Shown here piece after piece: positions 31,263 to 43,172 of a stretch of DNA of 64,000 bases (position 1 is its first letter; each line of letters starts with the position of its first letter). The notes below the pieces were generated by a model. It was given only the letters and a program-made list of their open reading frames with translations, made no database searches and had not been told where the DNA came from. A program made the translations under genes and the position numbers. The DNA lies in assembly GCA_015680685.1 (NCBI GenBank), contig MNCI01001036.1:22373-86372 (forward strand), written 5' to 3'. The stretch is from Gnetum montanum (Eukaryota > Streptophyta > Gnetopsida > Gnetales > Gnetaceae).

Positions 31263-33610
31263 AGCCTGATTCTGCGGCTAGACCAGGTTAGCCTCATCAA
31301 AAGTGATTTTTCCGTCATCGATCATCCGTTGAATATCCTGCTTCAGGGTGAAGCAGTAATCTGTTCCGTGCCCGTTGCGTTGATGGTAGTCGCAGAAGCG
31401 ATCCATCCTAAAGCCTTTGGGTATGGGCGGCTCATCCAGGGTTGCTAAGCTTGGGTTCTGAATGAGTTGGCAGAACCGTTCATGTCTTTGGATGGCCACA
31501 GGGGATAATTGCTTGTGTGTCATTAGCCCAGCTTTTAGGAGCTGATCAAAGAGCTGGGATGGTTTCATCGGCAAAGGCGTATATTAAGAGGGTTCTTTCC
31601 TCTCGAAATTGCGTGTACGGTTTGTTGAGTTCTGTGATGATGATGACTCTGGGGCTGTTGTGGGAGCGGGTTTATAGTAGTTAGTAGGGGTTGCGGGTGG
31701 TTTTTGTTGGGGTGTGATGTTGGTTTGTTGGGTTCCTGCTATCGCTGCTATCGTTGTCCTGGCTTTCTCTTTATCCTTTTTAGTGTGTTGATTTCTGAAG
31801 GCCAAGTATGCCGGGTAGTGGCTGTTTTGAGCCGCTTCCTCTATGTTTTTTATCTGCACAAATCCCTGATTAAGATCCTATGCGTTAAGGTAATATAATT
31901 TGGACTTGAAGAAATCATTGACAGCCCCCTTCAGAATTGTGAGTAGATAAGTTGGAGAGATTGGCTTGTGTAGCTCATTGAGAGCCGCACTCCATCTCTG
32001 AATAAACTTTTGTACAAGTTCAAGCGCTACTTGCTTGACCTGCATGAGGCTGTCCAGTGTGGCCTCAGGTTTCAAGTTGTACTTGAACCGGGTCACAAAC
32101 TGGCATAAAAGATCATCCAAGGCAAAGATAGAGTTCCTGGGCAGGGCCCGGTACCAGTCAAGCACTCTCCCTGCGAGGGACATGGGGAACACTCGGAGGA
32201 TGGAATGAGGCCATGCTTGGAGGAGCGCACATTCCAATCGAAATGTTATGAGGTGGGCATTGGGGTCCTTTTCCCCATTATATTTAGTCAACGTCGGTAA
32301 GGGGACGTCTTTGGGTAAAGTCAAAGGTGGGACAGAGGAGCTGATGGGGTCGTCGTTGTAGAAATCCACTACCTTCAGCTCCCCGTCGGCGGCTGTTTTG
32401 AGGCGTTTTACCTCATCTGCCAATTCCTGCATTAGTTTTTTAGTGTCTGCCCAATCTTGGGCGCTCGATGAAGCTACAGGCTGGGGGTGTGGGGCTGTAT
32501 ACAAGTTAGACTGTTGGGTTGTGGGTTGAAAGGTCAAAAGCTGAGCGATCGGCTGTTGTGCTTGTGGGAAGTTAACGGTGGGCGGTACTACGGATGGCAT
32601 GTTGTAAGGAAAATGTTGCTGCTACTGCGGATGGGGTTGTACGTGTGGCACGTGATAGGGGAAGCGCTGTGATTGCTATGGTGGCGGATGTACTGGGGGA
32701 ATGTTGGTTGGTTGAACCATACGTGGTGGTAAGTTATAATTAGGAGGTTGATGTTGCTGCGATTGAGCGTTCATCGTTACCCGTGGTATAACTACGTTTT
32801 GTGGAGGGACTCCCTGTTGGGTTATGGAGGTAGAAGGGGCTATATGCGTTTGAATGTGCAGGATGTAGTGGACGGATGTGGAGGCCGGGATGACGTGTGG
32901 CATCCCTATCACTCGGGGTGGGAGTGTTACTCCCACGCTATCGTGAGGGGGTGATGCTTGTGAAGATGGGTCGACGGCTGCTTCGGGAATGATGGCGAGG
33001 GGGAGCGTGCTGAATCGAAGATCAGATGGAGGTGGCACATGGGCAAATGAGGATGTGTGCGATGGAGGCATTTGCGTGTGAGTTATTCTGAGGGGTTGGA
33101 GGGGCATGATCTCCCCTACGTCCAGATGAAAAATGGGATTAGCGTGTGCTTGCGGGCTAAGAGTGTGGTAGGAATCCTCGTGTTCTGACTGGGCAGTGAA
33201 GTATCCTCTTTCTCTAGTCGGGTCTCGAGCGCATGCTGACCTAGTGTGTGGCTCCTTTGCAGGAGGAGCCATGTGATGAGTTCTGAGTACTACTCTGGAA
33301 CCAGGATTAGGTCATATGGGGAAGGGGTGAACTCATATCCTCCCCTGTAAAAGATTTCGAATTACCTCTTGACTTCCATTTCGGCTCGGTCAACAGCCAG
33401 GCAAGCTTGTAACTTAATGCATATGAAATTATACTGATCCTGGGTGATAATGTTGGAGGCTGGATCTCTCCCCTGCAACCTTAGGGACCGGTGAGGCTCC
33501 GTTGCGGGTTGTACTCCCGGGTGTTGCATGATGGGCTGTTGAATAGCCATGGTGTCGATGATGTTGGTGGCTTGAGTGGTGGCATCCGTAGTGTTGTTTG
33601 CAGGGTTCAT
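31263..33610 (-). pseudogene. gag: gag of Tat-like element copy 2
   Basis: It starts at the MNPANN methionine (33,610). The order is a Pro/Gln/His-rich N-terminal region (33,272-32,676), the gag core at about 32,320-31,880 (LITFRLECALLQAWP, VLDWYRALP, FIQRWSAALNELH), a Lys-rich segment, and a zinc finger FCDYHQRNGHGTDYC (about 31,350-31,395). That finger is the C..H..GH..C variant typical of Tat elements. Stops at about 33,365, 32,674, 31,876, 31,582 and 31,277 inactivate it. Confidence 0.8.
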
Positions 33611-34274
33611 GATGATATGTCACGGAGGTGAATCTGTCTGAAAATGCGAAGTTAGTGTTGTATAGTATGCAGCGTATACGCTTCAATGGACGGCGTATAG
33701 TGACAGCGTATACAGCATATATGGTCAGCGTAGGTGTTGAGCGTAGACGAGTCTACGGCGTAAGTGGCTCAGCGTATACACTAGACAGTGTATAACATAA
33801 AGGTATAGTGTAAGAAAGGGTGCAGCGTAAGCAAGACAACGTAAGATAAGGCTCAGTGTAAAAGTGAGAAGCGTAAAACAAGCTCGGCGTAAAACAGGTC
33901 ACAACGTAAACTAGTTACAACGTGAAAACAGGGGAGCGTAAAAAATAAGGGAGTGTAAACTAGACTCAGCATGAACAAGGTTCAGTATAAACGAGGCTCA
34001 GCGTAAACAATGCAGGGCGTAAACAATGATAGCGTAAACGATGCACAGCGTAAAAGCAAAGCTCAGCGTAAACAAGGTAGCGTATGGTTTTTAGAGGGAA
34101 TTTTTACGGGGGGCGTAAATACTGAACAGCGTAGACGCTGGACAGTTACAAGCTGGGATATTAGGCTGGGCAGCGTAACCACTGACGGGTTTCAGCAGGG
34201 AGCAGTGTGTAGTTGGTGGCGTAGATGCTTAATAGAATAGACGCTGGGAAATTTGCAGACAAGGGTTTTAGGAT
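33611..34274 (-). repeat. 5' leader of Tat-like element copy 2, AGCGTAAAC repeats
   Basis: This untranslated leader has more than twenty short units of the AGCGTAAAC / AGCGTATAC / AGCGTAGACG family at irregular spacing. It is homologous to 5,280-5,868 and, in its distal part, to 17,417-17,662. Confidence 0.75.
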
Positions 34275-34292
34275 GCCCTCCTTCTAGCGCCA
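34275..34292 (-). other. primer binding site of Tat-like element copy 2
   Basis: It reads TGGCGCTAGAAGGAGGGC on the minus strand, five bases downstream of the LTR's terminal TACA. Confidence 0.8.
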
Positions 34293-34297
34293 GTTTC

Positions 34298-35473
34298 TGT
34301 ATCGCCTAAAATCGTCGGTCTCCAGCTGGAAGGAAAAATAGAGGCCGCGGGATCGCAGGACGTGTACAGAAGACCCTGCCTTCGCCTAAGGGCGAGCTGG
34401 AATGCGACAAAGGTAGAGTACCTTGGGTGGTCCGCACGCGGATCAGACAAGGATTTCCCCGTGCGTACGTAAAATGCTAATACGCTGGGTTATGCGTAAA
34501 TGATGTGCGGGCGTAAACAAGGCAACAGAACAGCGTAAAGCATAAATGGATGTAAACAAAGCGTGAGCGTAAACAGGTGTAAACAGTTTGTGGGCCAAAT
34601 TGACGTAAAACTGTAAAAGAACTTATGTAGCAAATGTAAACAATGATATTGCAAAGTCAAAGTACAGTGCACCAGTCTAACGTAGTCATGTGGGAACACA
34701 AGGCGGACGAAAAGCCCCGACGTATACAGGGATGACTCTGGTTCGCAGGGCAGGTGGAGCGTAGAGAGTATTTGCAGCGTACAAGGCTTCCAACGTAAGC
34801 GGGTTTCAGCTTTGGTGCGTAGCGTAAATGTTCTCTGGTATGCTCCGGGATTTTGCCCACCGACCTGGGTAAAGTGAAAAATCGGGGTTTTTATACAGGT
34901 TGTTACGCTAGACTCGGGTTGGGCGACACGTGGCGCGTTGACCAGGTGCACACAATTTACAAATGTACAATATTACAAGTGTTGGGCGTATACGTTGGGC
35001 GTATACGCCGTATCAGGTCGGCGTATACGTGGGGCATATATGCTGGATGTGCTGAGCGTGCGTGAACATGGGTGAAGATGCTGAGGGTCGGGCGTGTATG
35101 CTGATGGATGCTAGGCGTACACGCTGGACATATATGCTGATGGATGTCCACTTGCTTCAATCCTTGCTCTTTGGTGTTGTCTTCATTCTGCCTTTGGAGA
35201 TTTTGTCGTCGAGCATGTGCATCTGCAGTACCGGGGCATACACGTTGGGGTGCCGGGCGTATACGCTATGGAGTGCCAGGCGTATACGCTGTAGGTGTGA
35301 GCTTGGGCGTATACGCTGGGTGTCTACGCTGGGGANACCCAGCGTATACGCCCAAGCTCACACCTACAGCGTATACGCCTGGCACNCGCCAACTGTAGCC
35401 ACGGTTGCCTGTGAGTCGCAGGGACCTGCTTTTTGCTGGGGAAGTACAAAGCTCAGAATTTTGTGGTGTTTCA
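34298..35473 (-). mobile_element. 5' LTR of Tat-like element copy 2
   Basis: The LTR is about 1,176 bp with the same ends as the copies at 5,892 and 17,686. On the minus strand it has a TATA box (GTATAAAAACC at about 34,888-34,898), a G-box/ABRE-like GCCACGTGTC at 34,925-34,934, and GCGTATACGC palindromes at 34,985-35,330. About 55 bp near the outer end is replaced by an artefactual inverted block. Beyond 35,473 the host 2 RT resumes. Confidence 0.85.
35336..35386. other. N-bounded inverted duplicate, probable assembly artefact
   Basis: Single N bases at 35,336 and 35,386 bracket a 49-bp block. It is the exact reverse complement of 35,273-35,321. The left LTR has ordinary, different sequence at this place (18,712-18,762). 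Confidence 0.85.
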
Positions 35474-35692
35474 TCATCTATCCCATTGCAGATAGTGAGT
35501 GGGTTAGCCCACTCATAATTATGCTAAAGAAATGTGGCAAGTGGTGGGTCTGCATCGACTTTACGTTATTAAATATGGCAACATTTAAAGATCATTTTCC
35601 ATTGCCATTTGTGGATCAAGTGTTAGGCACCATATTTGGGCATTATTATTATAGCTTCTTGGATGGTAGATTGAAAAGGGATTGAGAATGTG
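35474..35692 (+). pseudogene. pol: reverse transcriptase fragment of host 2 with large internal deletion
   Basis: It resumes mid-RT with YPIADSEWVSPLIIM, KWWVCIDF, DHFPLPFVDQVL and YYSFLDG. It then jumps directly to sequence equivalent to the end of RNase H at about 54,535 in the related element. Compared with that element, about 900 bp, including the FMDD active site and RNase H, is missing. Confidence 0.8.
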
Positions 35693-37067
35693 GTCGTTGA
35701 CCACTTCTCTCACTTAAGATGAAATAATAAAGAGGAGGAGAGCCTACTCTTTGATTAGTTTCTAGACAAACTTCTCTTTATAGGAGTAACAAACAAATAA
35801 ATGCCCATAGAAATAACATGGTATAATGGCATCCTCACCTATGTTCTCACTCAGGAGATGCCACAAGATCTTGAATTTAGACAGAGGCAACAATTTCTTT
35901 ATCAAGTAAAATATTTCATAGAAATTAATGGACACCTTTACAAGGTGTGTGTCAATGGCCTAATTTGTTGGTGTGTCCCTAACGAAGATCAATTGTGCAT
36001 TTTCCAGGATGCTCATGAAGGGCCTTGTGGAGACCACTATGTAGGGAGACACACAACTATAAAAATACTAATGATAGGATACTATTGGCCTATAATATTT
36101 AGGGATGCCCACCTATTTGTCAAGTCTTGTGAATGTTTCAATGAGATGGGGGAATCACCACTTGCATGGAAGGTCCTCACTAGTGGATTTAACCACTGGA
36201 ACCTTTTGACATATGGGCATTGACTTCATGGGTCCCATCACACCCATGTCTAGTAGAAAGGCATATATTATCATAGCAGTTGACTACTGCACAAAGTGGG
36301 CAGAAGCAACAATTGTTACTAATTGCACATCATCCACTGCTACTAGATTTATATAATAAAATATTGTCAATAGGTTTGGGGTGCCATGTTCACTAATTTC
36401 TGATAATGGAACACATTGCACATGTGCCACTTTTAGAAAATGAATGCAACTCTTGGGGGTAAAACATAAATTAACAACACCCTATTATCCCTAAGCCAAT
36501 GGTCAAGTAGAGGTAACCAACCAGGAGATCACAAAAATACTAATGCAAACTATTAGCAAATATAGGAAAGATTGGAGTGAAAAACTTAATGATGCCCTCT
36601 AGGCTTATCATTCAACATGGAAACTTTCTATTGGCTATTCTCCCTATGATTTAGTGTATGGAAAACTTCCAATGCTCCTAATTCAATTTGAGCTTCATAC
36701 ACTCTCAACAGCCTATTATCTAAATATTGAGCTAAGCCTAGCACAGAAAGAAACATTGATCAACCTGAACGTGCTAGATGAAAATTGATTAGTGACCCTA
36801 CCTTTGAATGAGGTGCACAAGGCATTCAACAAGCAATGTCATGACCTTAAAATATGAAAGGTAAAACTTTAACCAGGAGATAAGGTTCTCTATTGGAACC
36901 CCACACATGTACCTCAAAAGGAAAAATTTTAAACATTGTGGGAGGGACCTTATATAATTGATCAAACCTTTTCCTTTAGGACCATGTTGATCTACAAGCC
37001 TGAAAGCCCAAATAAAAAGCAGCTAGTCAACATCCAATAAGTAAAACCTTTTTTAGAACCAGAATAG
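35693..37067 (+). pseudogene. int: integrase of host 2
   Basis: The zinc-binding region is at about 35,960-36,140 (DAHEGPCGDHYVGRH ... CECF). The core has GIDFMGP, LISDNGTH and NGQVEVTNQE, so all three acidic catalytic residues are present. The C-terminal part has PGDKVLYW and WEGPYII and ends at 37,067. Frameshifts near 36,210 and several TAG/TAA stops make it a pseudogene. It is followed by a long non-coding spacer and ORF3. Confidence 0.8.
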
Positions 37068-39237
37068 GCCAATGCAACTACCACCTTGATGGATGGACAA
37101 CCATGTTTCATTTTTTGGATCTCCTCCTTCCAACTCAATCGTGAGATGGCCATTCATGCTAATAATCCATAAGGCTTCTTAGTTTTTCTACTTTTTGTTT
37201 TCCATGTTTTTGATTTTACGAGTTATTTATTTTACAAATTTTTAAAGTTTTTTATTTTTCTAATCTTACACCATCATTCATAGCTTTGAACCTTTCTTGA
37301 TTATTTTATACTTTCTAATATATTTTACTTTGTTTTGTTTTGTTTTGATTCAAGTATGATATTTCCTTAATTTTGTTAATAAAAATTACTTTATTTTCAT
37401 AGGACACAGTGTCGTTGTTGCTGTTTACTAATGATGGTTGTGCTTAATGTTGTGATTGTCAGTGTCTACTTTCTAGTTTTGAATTCTGATGTTTGATGAC
37501 TTTGACATGATTTATTTTTCATGGAATAGGCAGTGAGTCCACGTCATCTTCCCATCCAATAAACTCTATAGTTTTCCTTGTTCTAGGAATTTGAGGTCCC
37601 TTCCATTAAAGAAACTTTTAATTGATCAATGGCCTTAGTAGTTTCAAAATTAGGAAGGATTCAAAAGGTTTGTAAAGGATGTGACTTTAAGCTGACTCAA
37701 TACTCTTTGTACTCTTCTACTTGCTTGAGTGCTTGAGTGTTTTTTTCATGGACTTCTTACTGTTCCATTCCAACCACTAATAGGAAGTCAAATAAAGTCT
37801 TTACATGGTGTGGTTCACATTCAATAATAATAATAATAAATAAATAAAACAAAAAAATAATGGGAATTCAAAGCACACCCCTTGGACAAAAAAACAAGCT
37901 ATAAGCACTAGACTAGAAAGACATGCACCTATGCGTAAAGGTCCCCCCTAACGAAGGTCATTTCTCTTACTTCCTACTTCTCTTTTTTTCTCTTTATGGA
38001 ATGGTGGTTATTTTGTAGAAGCACTCTTGTTTCTTGTGTGTGTGGATCGGTCTTAAGATGATAATGCGAAGTTACTCAAAGTGGTATGCTTTGGTTTGGA
38101 CTGAGGATGGATCTTCTCAGGTCATTTCAAACACACATTTCACAAGGGACTTCTTATGACCTCAATTTGGAACTCCATTCCACCTTCTCTATCATCCATC
38201 CATGCTGCCATAACTCACATTACTGCCATGTTCTATGTTATGATCTATGTCTTGGTTTGATGTGTTGGAATTATTGAGTAGATTCCTTTGAGTTGTTCCT
38301 TAACTTTTCATGATCATTAAATCGACTATGGGATCCATGGGCTCCTTAGTTGAGGTTATGCAATGACAAAAAGGGCATGAGCTTGTTATGGGGAGGACCA
38401 TAGCTCTTGGCTTGATTAGTTAAGGTCCCTTACCTCTAACATTTACACAATCCTATGTTTTGCATATTCCATTAAGTATTCCACTTAGTGCTCCTTAACC
38501 TTCCATTTCATTCATCTCCAAATCCATTTTTCTCAAATTTTCCAAATTTATGAGCTTCAACACCCTCTTCTCATGTTTTCATACTGTTCTTAGCCTCTTC
38601 AACTTTCATTTGATCCCAATTTCATTCAAAAATTCCTTGTATTTTGCAAGTTTGACCAAAGTCAATAGTGATTAACAATTGCATCAACAAGGCCTCGTCG
38701 ATGTAGTCGACAACATTAATGAGGCCCTGTCAGTGAGGCCTTGTCAACACAGTGTGTACATGCTATATATACTACCATGCACTTTGGAATTTTTTGTCAT
38801 TTGTTCATAACACATGGAGTTTTTGCAATTTTTCAGAGCCCAAAACCTTCCAAAGTCCATAACTTTCCAACCGTTTGTTCAAATCACTCCATTTTTCCAT
38901 CCTATGCTTACTGAAGGTAAGATCTTTATCATGGGGGCCGCAAACCTTAAGGTTTTAAATGAAAAATTGATGAAATTTTCTAAAAAATTTTCTAACTTCC
39001 CCAAAAGGATTAATAACCTTAACAACATACAACATCAAGTTTTTTTATAGTTAACCCCTCCAACAACCTTTGAGATAAATTATTACCAATAACATATAAA
39101 TAAAATAATAATTGAAATAATTAAATTAGTCATAATAACAACTTAAGCAAAGTGTAACTATTCTTAAGAGATAAAGGTATTAGAATTGCTTAAAGTTACA
39201 TAATGATTGCTAACCCATGATCTCATTGTGATTATAG
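37068..39237 (+). other. non-coding spacer between integrase and ORF3 of host 2
   Basis: There is no open frame of note. The spacer is alignable by eye in many places with 59,281-61,399 of the other Athila-like element (for example the GGATGGACAACCATG start, the TTTTTCATGG...GGCAGTGA words, and the tail before ORF3). It is therefore a regular part of the family. An (ATA)n tract is at about 37,826-37,850. Confidence 0.6.
38690..38778 (+). promoter_or_regulatory. U3-like internal promoter upstream of ORF3 (host 2)
   Basis: The words ATCAACAAGGCCTCGTCGAT and GAGGCCTTGTCAA-CACAGTG mirror the LTR U3 at 10,912-10,965. A TATA box (CTATATATACT, about 38,764) follows, as CTATAAATA does in the LTR. 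It lies about 470 bp upstream of the ORF3 ATG. Promoter function is inferred. Confidence 0.55.
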
Positions 39238-42095
39238 ATGACACCAAAACAAAAATTCCCATAGGAAGGAGAACCCTCTTAACCAAGGGAGAAGTGACCT
39301 AGGGCTAGAAGGGGCCAACAAGAACAAGCCCAAGAACGATCAGAATCAACCCATGAAATGGGACCTCTTCATGAGGAGCTTGAAGTGGAAACTATCTAAC
39401 AAATTCCAGAGGAAGAAGTGCCTACTAAACAATCATAGTGAGGAGAAGTGCCTAGACTTGCGCCAAGCCTTGAGGTCACTTTGACCCAAGCCTGCCTACC
39501 TTAACATCATTAGGTCCTGAGAAATTCAATGATCAATCCTTTAGGAGATTAACTTTGGGCCATTCCTTGAAAAAGCTCTAGCGGATGTCAAGACTCAACT
39601 ACAAACCTCTCCCATGTGGCTAGTCATCAGATCCAGTGGGGAATGGTACATGGGAGAGACATATCTCTTCTAGAGTAATTGAAGGCCAGGGTCCACTATC
39701 AAAATAAAGGACATTCAAGTATCCCATGTGATAGAAGCTATTACATAGGCACTAGGGTTACCTAACACTAGGACATAGTTGGCAGAACTATCCATGAAAG
39801 GTGATCCTAAGGCAAAGGAGTGGACCTAGCGATGCTATGGGGTTGATCATAAGAAGTACAATGCATTCACACTAGTGGAGAAAATTTATTTTAAAATTGT
39901 GGCCTATCACCTCAATCCAACAGTGAGGCCAAGTAAGGTGACCACTTTCTCTACTTGAGCATGTGCCACTCTAAGAGGGAAATTTCCTATCAACCTTCCA
40001 CAGTTGATCTACTTAGAGATTGAGAAGCACTTCAAGGAAAATGAATGTGGAAGGAAGACTCTACCTTTTCCATGCCTCATCTAAAAACTTTGTAAAAGGG
40101 TAGGCATTATTTGCTACTCCAATGATATCATCAAGCATGCTCCATTGGCCTCATGGTCCAAGATCATGAAAGAAAAGATGCCAACAATAACCCAAGAAGA
40201 GGAGTAGCTGCCACCACCACCCACTCGAGCAACAACATGGGAAGCCTGTGCAGCCATTGAGTGTCTACGAAAAATTTGAGAATAGTTCTTGAGTGAACAA
40301 GAGCAACATGTAGGAATGAGTGGGGCATATCCATCTATGTACTAATTGACAATGAGTCACCTTAATGAGGTATCTCGAATAGTTAGCCAAATGGAGAGGG
40401 GTGGTCCAATTTTTTCTACCTAATGAATGAATTTTCCTACAAGGTTAGATCCCAATGCTTAGAAGGTGATGGTGTCTTTATTTCAACATCATTTATTTCC
40501 AAAAATCTCTAGGAATATTGCCACTTTCTCGATGCATTTGGATGAAGGCAAAGAAACAACTGTCTTGGTGATGTAACACCAAGGGTAGGAAACAATGTTT
40601 GAAGTGGTTACTAACTATGACGTTGAAGCATTGAATGCATCCACGATGTCTATACCAGATGTATTTACACTTCAAGATGTGCAAATGTTTATAGGCATGG
40701 TCAGAAAAAATTTGAATGCAACCTAGCATGAAGAATTGCTAGACTGACTGGTGGGAATCGAGCAACTAACTCTGGATATCTTTGATTTTTTGGAATACAT
40801 CACTACAACCTAATTAGAGTTACTGAATGCAAGGAGTAAATGCATCATTTTGAAGGAAAACTTGAAATGGCTCAAGAACAAAATCAATGCTTGGCTACGG
40901 AGGTTGATGAACTACATGCCCGACTTGTTGATCCTACGATCCTCAACCCAACAGTAACTAGAGATGAAGTTTTCAAATAGCTTTAGAAATGATTCCATAA
41001 GGTTGAGGAGGAGGCAGTTATGGCTATATTCAACTAGCCCATAGCTAAAGCAAAAATGTATTCAATTCAAAAATACTTAACATAGATGTGCTAGGAGAAC
41101 AAGCCTGACCGCACAAAATCATCGCCTGTGTAATGTTGATGCTTAGAAGGACCAAATGTAGGAATTTATTCATCAACAGCAAAAGTAGCTTGCCAAGGTG
41201 AACACTGAATTAAGGAGATTGGCTATAAAAAATCAAAATCTATCAATGGAGGAAGTGTGTGCCTTGTGCCAAAAGTTTGCCATCAAGATCGCCACCTGGA
41301 AGAATGAGGCTCTCAAGATTAAAAAAGTGAATGATCACTATAGAGACCAGGTTGGCCTGTAGAAGGAAGTTAATGAAAAACACATTTAGATGGAAAAGGC
41401 AAAAATGAATGAAGCCCTCCAACACCTCCAACAAGAAAAAGAAATGTGGCAATCCATCATTGATGGGATTGATGCCTACAACAAAGCAAAGATTTGCTTG
41501 AAGGAATTGCAAATAGAGGAGATGACAGAGTATATGGAGTTTGCCAATCTCCAATACGCAAACTTGGCAATGCTAACTACTAGACGGCTATGGTCAAAGT
41601 TAGAGAAACAAGTGGCTAGCTTGTATTTGTTATACGAGGTAGAGTTCAAACACCACAAAGACACCAAGCAAAAGCTTGAGACTGCAAATGTTGAACTTGA
41701 AATTCTCAAAGCACAGTTCATAGACCAATGATCAACTAATAAGAACCTAGCCAAATAGATTAATGACTACCATGAGCTAAAGAACACAATCAAGGCATTC
41801 AACATCAAACGCAAATAGTTCGCTACCTAGTTTGTCAACGCTAAGGAGCTAATTCTAGCAATCCCATGTCCTTGGGATTTGCCTGTTCCAACCCACATTG
41901 GTGAAGCTACATGAATAATGCACAATGCTAGAAGTAAGGAGGAAAAAAATGAAAGCATTGCTAGATGCTTTTCAACTCTTGCTAGAAGTTGCAACAGCAG
42001 CAAGGCGGCCACAACCTTCTCAACCGCTGCCCATGCATGAAGCCGGTGAAGGTTCCTTAAAACCTCAAGAGCCAACATTGCTAGAGACCATCTGA
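39238..42095 (+). pseudogene. ORF3 of host 2 (extra ORF in env position)
   Basis: The likely start is ATG at 39,238 (MTPKQK) and the stop TGA at 42,093-42,095. The N-terminal half (39,500-40,250) has SGEWYMGET, HLNPTVRPSK and ATLRGKFPINLPQLIYLEIE. This region recalls the putative plant transposon protein domain found in other plant elements. The C-terminal half is a long coiled coil, clearest at 41,390-41,731. Many stops are present. No transmembrane or signal segment is visible, so an envelope role is not supported. The same ORF occurs at 61,400 and, inverted, at 55,946-57,335. Confidence 0.65.
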
Positions 42096-42343
42096 TCTTC
42101 TCCACCACACTTCACACCATCAAAGAAAATGCTATCTAATTTTGAAGAGATCTACCATGGTGTTCAATTTTGCATCCTAAAAACTATCATTTTTTATAAT
42201 ATGTTGATTTGTACACCCAGGAACTCCATTTTTTGTCAAGTCAATTAGTCTGTTTTGTTTGAGAAAAAGTTAGTCAATAATCCCATACCTTCCTAACTTT
42301 ATAAAAGAACTCAAGGATGAGTTTTCATTTAATCGTGTAGTTA

Positions 42344-43172
42344 TGATAAGTCACAATTCAATTGGCTACATCGACGAGGCCCCATCAATGAAGTGTTGGT
42401 TACATGCCTACCCATCGCATTTATGGCATTAGAGATTTTATTTATAGTGAAGCTCTTGCAGTTTTTCCATTTGAAGCTTAGAATTTTCCTCTTGAGTGCT
42501 TGTAGAAAGAGTCATTGTATGTACGAATCTTTATTCGAGCATTATTGTACTTGAGCACGATAGTGTGTGCAGCAATAAAGATGAGCTTTTTGATAAACCT
42601 TGCAAGACTTTGAATAGATTAACTATTTCATTTATGCATTTAATTTTTTTAGTTATTTATTAAATTATTTTCAAAAATTTAAGTTAATGAAGCGATTAAA
42701 CAAGATAGATTAAACACATAAGTATGACCACTTCGAGCGTAACATGTATTCGCTTGGTAATCCCAGTAGCGTTATTGCTTGATACACCTAGTAGCATAGC
42801 ACTTGGTCACCTAGCAGTGGATATGTGGGTTTAGGATGTGTATAGAAAGTGGGATTAGATGCTTATGTTAGGATTAGTTAGATTCTAGTTAATTAGTTAG
42901 TTTGAATTAGTTAATCTAATTATTCTTATCTTCATTCGAACACCAAACCATAAAAATACAAAATGATAAAAATTACATGCCTCAATTACACTTAATCATA
43001 CTAGTGTACATCACAAGTGTAATTGGAAAGACAATGATTAACTTTAAGGCAAGATTAACTTCCTAGAAGACTAGTGCACCAAAAACGATAAAGTCCACAA
43101 AATTCAACTGGATCGCGCATGAACACTTTGTGATTTGTATGGTTGGGCATAGGGATACCTCACCGCTCATCA
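42344..43172 (+). mobile_element. 3' LTR of host 2
   Basis: The LTR is about 829 bp (TGATAAG ... CTCATCA) and pairs with 10,888-11,563. It is followed by CATAT, the presumed target duplicate of AATAT before 10,888. Confidence 0.8.

Larger units (their letters stand above)
10888..43172 (+). mobile_element. Athila-like element host 2 with nested insertions
   Basis: Its boundary LTRs are 10,888-11,563 (3' truncated) and 42,344-43,172. They resemble each other far more closely than either resembles the adjacent LTR at 11,564. The flanking 5-mers AATAT (left) and CATAT (right) match at four of five bases, as expected for an old target duplication. Inside, in plus orientation, lie an extra LTR, gag, protease, an RT remnant, integrase and ORF3. 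They are split by a solo LTR (14,136-15,738) and the giant Tat-like element (17,417-35,473). Confidence 0.7.

Noticed and set aside
39238-42095. Envelope gene in the Athila env position
   Set aside because: No signal peptide, transmembrane segment or fusion-like motif is visible; the ORF is charged and coiled-coil rich.
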